A stretch of DNA of 64,000 nucleotides from Nostoc sp. TCL240-02 (GTDB lineage Bacteria; Cyanobacteriota; Cyanobacteriia; Cyanobacteriales; Nostocaceae), in the NCBI RefSeq assembly GCF_013343235.1, contig NZ_CP040094.1:5575001-5639000 (forward strand), read 5' to 3'. Both the position numbers and the translations under genes were made by a program. Positions 59,166-64,000 of the stretch are shown piece by piece. A model generated the notes under the pieces. That model worked only from the letters and a program-made list of their open reading frames with translations. It had not been told where the DNA came from and made no database searches. Position 1 is the first letter of the stretch, and every line of letters begins with the position of its first letter.

Positions 59166-59909
59166 ATGAAATCAATTCTTGAGTTGATTGAGCAGAAGAA
59201 CCAAGAATATGCAAAGTTGCCGTTCTTTGAGTATATGAAAGACGAGTCTATTGATCCACGGCAGAGGCTGGCATTTGCACCTGTGATTGCTCCACTGGCA
59301 CTAGAGTTTAGCGAGTTGTGCAAACGAGTTCTCAGAGATGAGCCAACGACTAATTACATTCAAGAGATGGTAAATCTGCACACGCACGAAGAACATTTCC
59401 ACTGGCAATGGTTACTAGAAGACATGGAGAAGATGGGGATTGACTATCCTATGCGCTTCAGTGATGCCGTGCGATTCCTTTGGAGCGATCATACTAAGGT
59501 TTCCCGTTCCATGTTTCCTATCTTTGAGCGGTATACTCGGGGAGCAGATCCTATCATCAGATTGGTTGCCATTGAGGTATCTGAGGTGACGGCAAATGTG
59601 TTTTTCCGTTCAACCATGTCTGCGGCTTTACAACTGCAAGAAATGACTCAGACAGAGTTCCGTTACTTTGGTATGCGTCATAACCATATAGAAAATACCC
59701 ACACTCTTCATACTCCTGCTTCTTTGCAAATAATGAAAGAGATTGAGGTGCCGGAAGAGATTCGTCAACAAGCACTTGAATTGATTGATGTGGCGTTTGT
59801 GTATTTTACAGACTTGATCAATGAGTTTTTAGTTTATATTAAGACTCATTCTTATCAAGAACCTTTTTCTAAAGTGTATGAACCAGAGCGATCGCTAACA
59901 TCTATCTAA
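59166..59909 (+). CDS. heme-oxygenase-like (HDO-type) putative metalloenzyme
   Basis: A 247-residue all-helical protein from ATG 59166, which has AGGA 8 nt upstream (ATG 59160 and TTG 59142 are too close to, or upstream of, it). The histidine/glutamate pattern NLHTHEEHFHWQWLLEDMEK, then AIEVSEVTANVFF and RHNHIENTHT, resembles heme-oxygenase-like non-heme diiron oxidases and oxygenases. The spacing suggests a carboxylate/His metal site in a four-helix bundle. The substrate is unknown. It is convergent with, and 20 bp from, the sulfite-oxidase-family gene. Family assignment is by motif, not alignment. Confidence 0.65.
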   Translation: MKSILELIEQKNQEYAKLPFFEYMKDESIDPRQRLAFAPVIAPLALEFSELCKRVLRDEPTTNYIQEMVNLHTHEEHFHWQWLLEDMEKMGIDYPMRFSDAVRFLWSDHTKVSRSMFPIFERYTRGADPIIRLVAIEVSEVTANVFFRSTMSAALQLQEMTQTEFRYFGMRHNHIENTHTLHTPASLQIMKEIEVPEEIRQQALELIDVAFVYFTDLINEFLVYIKTHSYQEPFSKVYEPERSLTSI

Positions 59910-59929
59910 GATATCTGTTCAATTTTCAT

Positions 59930-60979
59930 TCATTCGGCGGCGGTAAAAGGCTTTGAGTCTTTTACCGTCGTTTCTTTAACGGTGACGGCTACTGTATAAA
60001 CAGCATTGCGCTCTTGCTGAATTGGTTGAATTGCTCCATCATAGTCAGTGGCTCGACTCATCAAGCTATATTGTCCTGGCGTTGGTGGAGTCCATTGAAA
60101 CGTGAATCGTTGCCAAGCATATTGCATCCGTGGTTCAACTTCAGCAGCTTGCCAGGTGATACCACCATCTATACTAACATCCACCGACTGGATACCCTTG
60201 GATGCCCAGGCCCAGCCCCAATGTGTTTGAGGTTGAAGGTATAATACTTCATTTTGAGAGGGATGAACAATTACAGACTCCGGTGCAACTTCCCAAACGG
60301 GTTTTAAAGTCGCATCATCGCCTCTAACTCGATCGTTATAGAAAGTTGTTGTAAAGGTCCCTGGCGATCGCCGATCTGTGACATAAATATGTGAGAGCCA
60401 CTTTACAAAGTTCGTGCCATAGTAGCCCGGAACCACCAGCCGCAAAGGAAAACCCCGCTCTGCTGACAGAAACTCACCGTTTAGCTTGTACGCCAGCAGC
60501 ACATCATTATCCAATGCTTTTCTGATAGGAATATCTTTTATATATGAATCGCTAGCAACTCCCTCATAAACACCGCGATCAGTTCCGACAAACCAGACAT
60601 AACGAGCTTCAGGTTTAACTTGCAATTGATTAAGAATTGCTCTGAGCGAAACTCCACCCCATGTAACATTACTAATGAGTCTTGTCGGAACCTTGGGTTG
60701 AAGCGGATTGCCTGAACATTGGTGTAAAACTGTTAATTCACGATACTCCAGACTCAGCAAATTTTGATATGACAACTCAAGATTCTGCTCTACTAATCCC
60801 GAAATTTTCAAGCTCCATTGCTGAATGTCAATGACTGGGATTCCCAGATGACAAAGAACGAATAGATGGTTTTCAGGAGTAATAAAAGACTTGAGATCGT
60901 GAACACCCAGTGGAAACTTTGCAATCATTCCCACATAGCTCATGCTCTGATCTTCTAAAGTTTGATCGAACTCATTCAT
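59930..60979 (-). CDS. sulfite oxidase family molybdopterin enzyme
   Basis: A 349-residue enzyme with the sulfite oxidase fold. The Moco-ligating Cys is in VLHQCSGNPLQP (about residue 87), followed by WGGVSLRAIL, and the conserved GTDRGVYEGVASD and ERGFPLRLVVPGYYGTNFVKWL. The C-terminal dimerisation domain has WAWASKGIQSVDVSIDGGIT. No Tat or Sec signal peptide is visible at MNEFDQTLEDQS, so it is either cytoplasmic or starts further upstream. It probably oxidises sulfite or a related compound; reductase members (YedY-like) are the alternative. Confidence 0.88.
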   Translation of the reverse strand: MNEFDQTLEDQSMSYVGMIAKFPLGVHDLKSFITPENHLFVLCHLGIPVIDIQQWSLKISGLVEQNLELSYQNLLSLEYRELTVLHQCSGNPLQPKVPTRLISNVTWGGVSLRAILNQLQVKPEARYVWFVGTDRGVYEGVASDSYIKDIPIRKALDNDVLLAYKLNGEFLSAERGFPLRLVVPGYYGTNFVKWLSHIYVTDRRSPGTFTTTFYNDRVRGDDATLKPVWEVAPESVIVHPSQNEVLYLQPQTHWGWAWASKGIQSVDVSIDGGITWQAAEVEPRMQYAWQRFTFQWTPPTPGQYSLMSRATDYDGAIQPIQQERNAVYTVAVTVKETTVKDSKPFTAAE

Positions 60980-61380
60980 TTAAGCAACCTGCTGTTAACG
61001 ATTTTTCAAACATTTTTTTACAATAGTAAGTAAATTGGCGCAATTAAAGCTAACTGGCAAAGGCTGTCCTTTGTCCTTTGTCATTGGTCATTAGTAAAGA
61101 CTTTAAGACTATTTACGTTTCGTAACATAATTTGGTTTATTTATACCAACTTACTTAGTTGTACAAAAATACACGCAGTAGATGCAAAGCGTCTACTCTA
61201 CAAGAATACCAAAGGCGAACCCCAGGGTATCGCCCTGAGATGAACAGTATTTAACTATACCGGGTTGAGCAAAATCAACTGGGTTTCTCAATTTTTTGCC
61301 TTCAGAAAATTACATCATGAATTGTGATACTTCGAGTTAATTAGGGAAAACTGAACTCAGGTTATCCAGTCGCAAGTTTT
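60980..61380. other. spacer between divergent genes
   Basis: About 400 bp shared by the divergent Moco enzyme and giant kinase genes. It contains a short STRR run (GTCCTTT/GTCATTG, 61068-61096) and a palindrome, CCCCAGGGTATCGCCCTG, near 61215-61235. No gene is seen. Confidence 0.5.
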
Positions 61381-64000
61381 ATGGTAGAAAATCGAGTCGA
61401 TGTTCCCGGTTATGGGATTGGTGAAAAAATTTACACCAGCACTCGCATCCTGGTTTACCGAGGTTGGCGAGAGGCCGATCAAACTCCTGTTGTGATCAAA
61501 CTTCTGAAAAATTCTTATCCCAGTCTGATTGAATTGGCTCAATTCAGGAATCAGTACTCAATTACGAAAATCTTAAATGTTCCTGGGGTTGTTCGGATCT
61601 ATAGTCTGGAAAGTTGTCAAAATCGACCCGTCCTGATTTTAGAAGACTTTGGCGGAATTTCTTTGAAGGAGTACACTGTTTTTAGAAGGAAAGGACTTGG
61701 TGAGACAGGAAATCAAGAAAATTCCTCATCTCTGCATCCTGATTTTTTGACTGAGTTTTTAGAGATTGCGATCGCACTTGCCGATATTCTGGCTGATCTC
61801 TATCATCACGAAATCATCCACAAGGATATCAAACCCGCCAATATCCTGATAAACCCTACCACAAAGCAGGTCAAACTCATTGACTTTAGCATTGCTTCAC
61901 TGCTGCCGAGAGTTAACCAACTTTCAACCAGCCCGACTGTTTTAGAAGGAACTCTCGCCTATCTCTCCCCCGAACAAACCGGGCGAATGAATCGGGGGAT
62001 TGATTATCGCACTGACTTCTATTCTCTCGGAGTCACTTTCTATGAACTCTTAACTGGGCAATTGCCATTTCAATCGGATGATTTGATGGAATTAGTGCAT
62101 TGTCATATAGCAAAACAACCACCACTTTTAAATGATAAAGGAGAGATTCCCCAAATTCTCTGTGATATCGTCATGAAACTGATGGCAAAGAATGCTGAAG
62201 ACCGCTATCAGAGTGCATTAGGGCTAAAGCACGATCTGCAAATTTGTTTGGAGCAATTGCAGTCAAGTGGAAATATTATCCCATTTCAGCTAGGGCACAG
62301 GGACGTTTGCGATCGCTTTGCAATTCCCGAAAAACTCTATGGACGGGAAGTAGAAGTGGCCATGCTGCTAGAAACTTTTGAACGGGTACGCCAGGGAACT
62401 TCTGAAATGATGCTGGTGGCAGGTTCCTCTGGCATTGGAAAAACAGCAATTGTCAACGAAGTTCACAAACCAATCACCCGTCAGCGCGGATACTTTATCA
62501 AGGGCAAATTCGATCAATTTAATCGGAATATTCCCTTTTTTGCTTTGGTGCAAGCGTTTCGGGACTTAATGGCACAACTGCTGACAGAGAGTGATGCTCA
62601 AATTGAGCAGTGGAAAACTCAAATCTTATCTACCTTGGGTGAAAGTGGTCAAGTAATTATTGAGGTGATTCCAGAACTCGAACGAATCATTGGGAAACAG
62701 CCTTCACTCCCGGAATTATCGGGTAGTGCTGTTCAAAGCCGCTTCAATTTGCTGTTTCAGAAATTCATTCAAGTATTCACAACCCAAGAGCATCCCCTAG
62801 TTATTTTCCTTGATGATTTACAGTGGGCAGACTCGGCTTCTTTAAAACTGATGCATTTGTTGATGAGTGAAGCCAGCAACTCTTATTTATTAGTGATTGG
62901 AGCATATCGGGATAATGAGGTTTCCTCTGCCCACCCCCTGATGTTGACCATTGAGGAAATGCGTCAAGAGGCGATTACAGTTAGTAATATTGTTCTTTCG
63001 CCCCTTACCGAAACCGACCTAAATCAACTGATTGCAGATACCCTCAAATATTCAACAGAACAAGCAACTGCGATCGCCAATCTGGTGTATCAAAAGACTA
63101 AAGGTAATCCATTTTTTACTAACCAGTTTCTCAAATCGCTGTATGAAGATGGGCTGATTGCCTTTGCCAGCAGAACAGGAGATTGGCAGTGCAATCTGGT
63201 TCAAATCCGGGCGCTGTCTTTTACAGAAGATATTGTCGAGTTTGTGGCGCTGCAACTCAACAAATTACCACAGCAGACTCAGAATGTTCTCAAACTGGCT
63301 GCTTGTGTCGGCAATCAGTTTGATTTAGAAACCCTATCAGTTGTCTATGAAAAATCTCCAGTCCAAACCGCAGCAGATTTGTGGCCAGCCCTCAAGGATG
63401 AATTGATCTTACCCAGTGGGGAAGGGTATACATTTTTTCAGGATGAGTCTGTTGTCATGGATGATTTGACAAATGACAACACACCGATAATTATTACCTA
63501 CAAATTTTTCCACGATCGCATTCAACAAGCCGCTTATTCACTAATTCCAGACGATCAGAAATCAGCAACTCACCTAAAGATTGGTCAATTGCTGTTGAGC
63601 AATACCTCGGAAACTGAGCAAGAATTGCTGATTTTTGAAATTGTTAATCAATTGAATCTTGGCATAGAACTGATCGCATCTCAAACCGATCGCGATCAAC
63701 TGGCACAACTCAACCTGCTGGCAGGAAAAAAAGCCAAATCTTCCACAGCTTACCAGGTAGCAATTGAGTATTTAACTACCGGGATTCGTTTATTGAGATC
63801 CGACTGTTGGCAAAGTCAGTATGAATTAACTCTTGCATTGCACGAATCAGCCGCCGATGCTGCTTATCTTAGTGGCGCGTATGAACAGATGGAGCAATTG
63901 GCTCGAACAGTCATCCAGCAAGCCAAAACTCCACTCGATCTAGTCGGTATTTACGAAACCAAAATCCAGGCGTATACAGCTAAAAATGATGTCCTGGGTG
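61381..64000 (+). CDS. PknB-AAA multidomain kinase, 5' part (runs off window)
   Basis: The first 873 codons of a longer gene, open at the right edge. A Hanks-type kinase domain (about residues 1-285) has VVIKLLKNSYP, HHEIIHKDIKPANILI, LIDFSIASLL and EGTLAYLSPEQTG; Ser replaces Gly in DFG. It is followed by an AAA-type ATPase (about 320-600) with P-loop MLVAGSSGIGKTAIV and the Walker-B-like VIFLDDLQWADSAS, then helical TPR-like repeats. Cyanobacterial relatives continue with GAF and histidine kinase domains, giving hybrid Ser/Thr-His kinases of about 1,800-2,000 residues. It is probably a cytoplasmic signalling protein. Confidence 0.9.
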   Translation, partial: MVENRVDVPGYGIGEKIYTSTRILVYRGWREADQTPVVIKLLKNSYPSLIELAQFRNQYSITKILNVPGVVRIYSLESCQNRPVLILEDFGGISLKEYTVFRRKGLGETGNQENSSSLHPDFLTEFLEIAIALADILADLYHHEIIHKDIKPANILINPTTKQVKLIDFSIASLLPRVNQLSTSPTVLEGTLAYLSPEQTGRMNRGIDYRTDFYSLGVTFYELLTGQLPFQSDDLMELVHCHIAKQPPLLNDKGEIPQILCDIVMKLMAKNAEDRYQSALGLKHDLQICLEQLQSSGNIIPFQLGHRDVCDRFAIPEKLYGREVEVAMLLETFERVRQGTSEMMLVAGSSGIGKTAIVNEVHKPITRQRGYFIKGKFDQFNRNIPFFALVQAFRDLMAQLLTESDAQIEQWKTQILSTLGESGQVIIEVIPELERIIGKQPSLPELSGSAVQSRFNLLFQKFIQVFTTQEHPLVIFLDDLQWADSASLKLMHLLMSEASNSYLLVIGAYRDNEVSSAHPLMLTIEEMRQEAITVSNIVLSPLTETDLNQLIADTLKYSTEQATAIANLVYQKTKGNPFFTNQFLKSLYEDGLIAFASRTGDWQCNLVQIRALSFTEDIVEFVALQLNKLPQQTQNVLKLAACVGNQFDLETLSVVYEKSPVQTAADLWPALKDELILPSGEGYTFFQDESVVMDDLTNDNTPIIITYKFFHDRIQQAAYSLIPDDQKSATHLKIGQLLLSNTSETEQELLIFEIVNQLNLGIELIASQTDRDQLAQLNLLAGKKAKSSTAYQVAIEYLTTGIRLLRSDCWQSQYELTLALHESAADAAYLSGAYEQMEQLARTVIQQAKTPLDLVGIYETKIQAYTAKNDVLG

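Noticed and set aside
63195..63215. tRNA-like GTTCAAATCC segment
   Set aside because: It is inside the giant kinase coding frame, and no acceptor or anticodon stem surrounds it.

Overview
The window looks like a chromosomal stretch of a filamentous, Nostoc-type cyanobacterium. The evidence is gene content and DNA habit. Gene content includes geranylgeranyl reductase chlP, the NblS/Hik33 sensor kinase, DUF1995, DUF1824 and DUF1802 proteins, a thylakoid thioredoxin-like factor, a PEP-CTERM protein and several Ser/Thr-kinase fusions. DNA habit includes abundant HIP1 octamers (GCGATCGC), heptanucleotide short tandem repeats between genes, palindromic repeat elements and small MITE-like elements. 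No tRNA, rRNA, CRISPR array or complete insertion sequence was seen.

Layout. 1-8.9 kb: aspS, remnants of a hypothetical gene and of a PknB-AAA kinase, a large hybrid sensor kinase, a hypothetical gene and a thioredoxin-like gene. 9-13.7 kb: a 21-bp minisatellite, the murT-gatD pair for peptidoglycan D-Glu amidation, a Uma2 gene, a dead transposase and a zinc-ribbon membrane protein. 13.8-22.2 kb: nblS, a fused pabA-pabB, cysA, a yidD with a cysteine-rich tail, and chlP, separated by repeat-rich spacers. 22.7-31.1 kb: a hypothetical gene, a zinc-ribbon/kinase/FGE fusion, a lone potC, a glycosyltransferase, a phospholipase-D-like lipoprotein and a cysteine desulfurase. 31.2-39.6 kb: a broken vapC, a small membrane protein, DUF1995, a histidine phosphatase, a PEP-CTERM protein, a carotenoid-isomerase-like flavoprotein, an SPFH protein, DUF1824 and an ABC-F protein. 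39.7-45.7 kb: a small membrane protein behind a hairpin that could hide its ribosome-binding site, then a 1,473-residue NB-ARC (STAND) ATPase ending in 23 near-identical ~32-residue helical repeats, then a spacer with a HIP1 cluster and a second 21-bp minisatellite. 45.8-55 kb: a three-gene osmoprotectant ABC operon, Uma2, a GNAT/DUF1778 toxin-antitoxin pair, gamma-glutamyltransferase, DUF1802, a dead aldo-keto reductase and a lipoprotein. 55.3-64 kb: a secreted TPR-CHAT protein, a dead short-chain dehydrogenase, a heme-oxygenase-like putative metalloenzyme, a sulfite-oxidase-family enzyme and the start of a giant PknB-AAA kinase cut by the window edge.

Working units. Clear multigene units are murT-gatD, the osmoprotectant operon (genes overlapping by 4 and 1 bp) and the abutting DUF1778-GNAT pair. 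Most other genes stand alone, typical of Nostocales. The strongest candidate for something under-described is the NB-ARC repeat protein at 40.1-44.6 kb, an NLR-like architecture whose sensor array carries exact 96-bp duplications. Second-line leads are a possible remote diversity-generating-retroelement target in the kinase-FGE gene, a TIR-defined MITE family with unrelated interiors, a possible small RNA near 54.1 kb, and the two 21-bp minisatellites.
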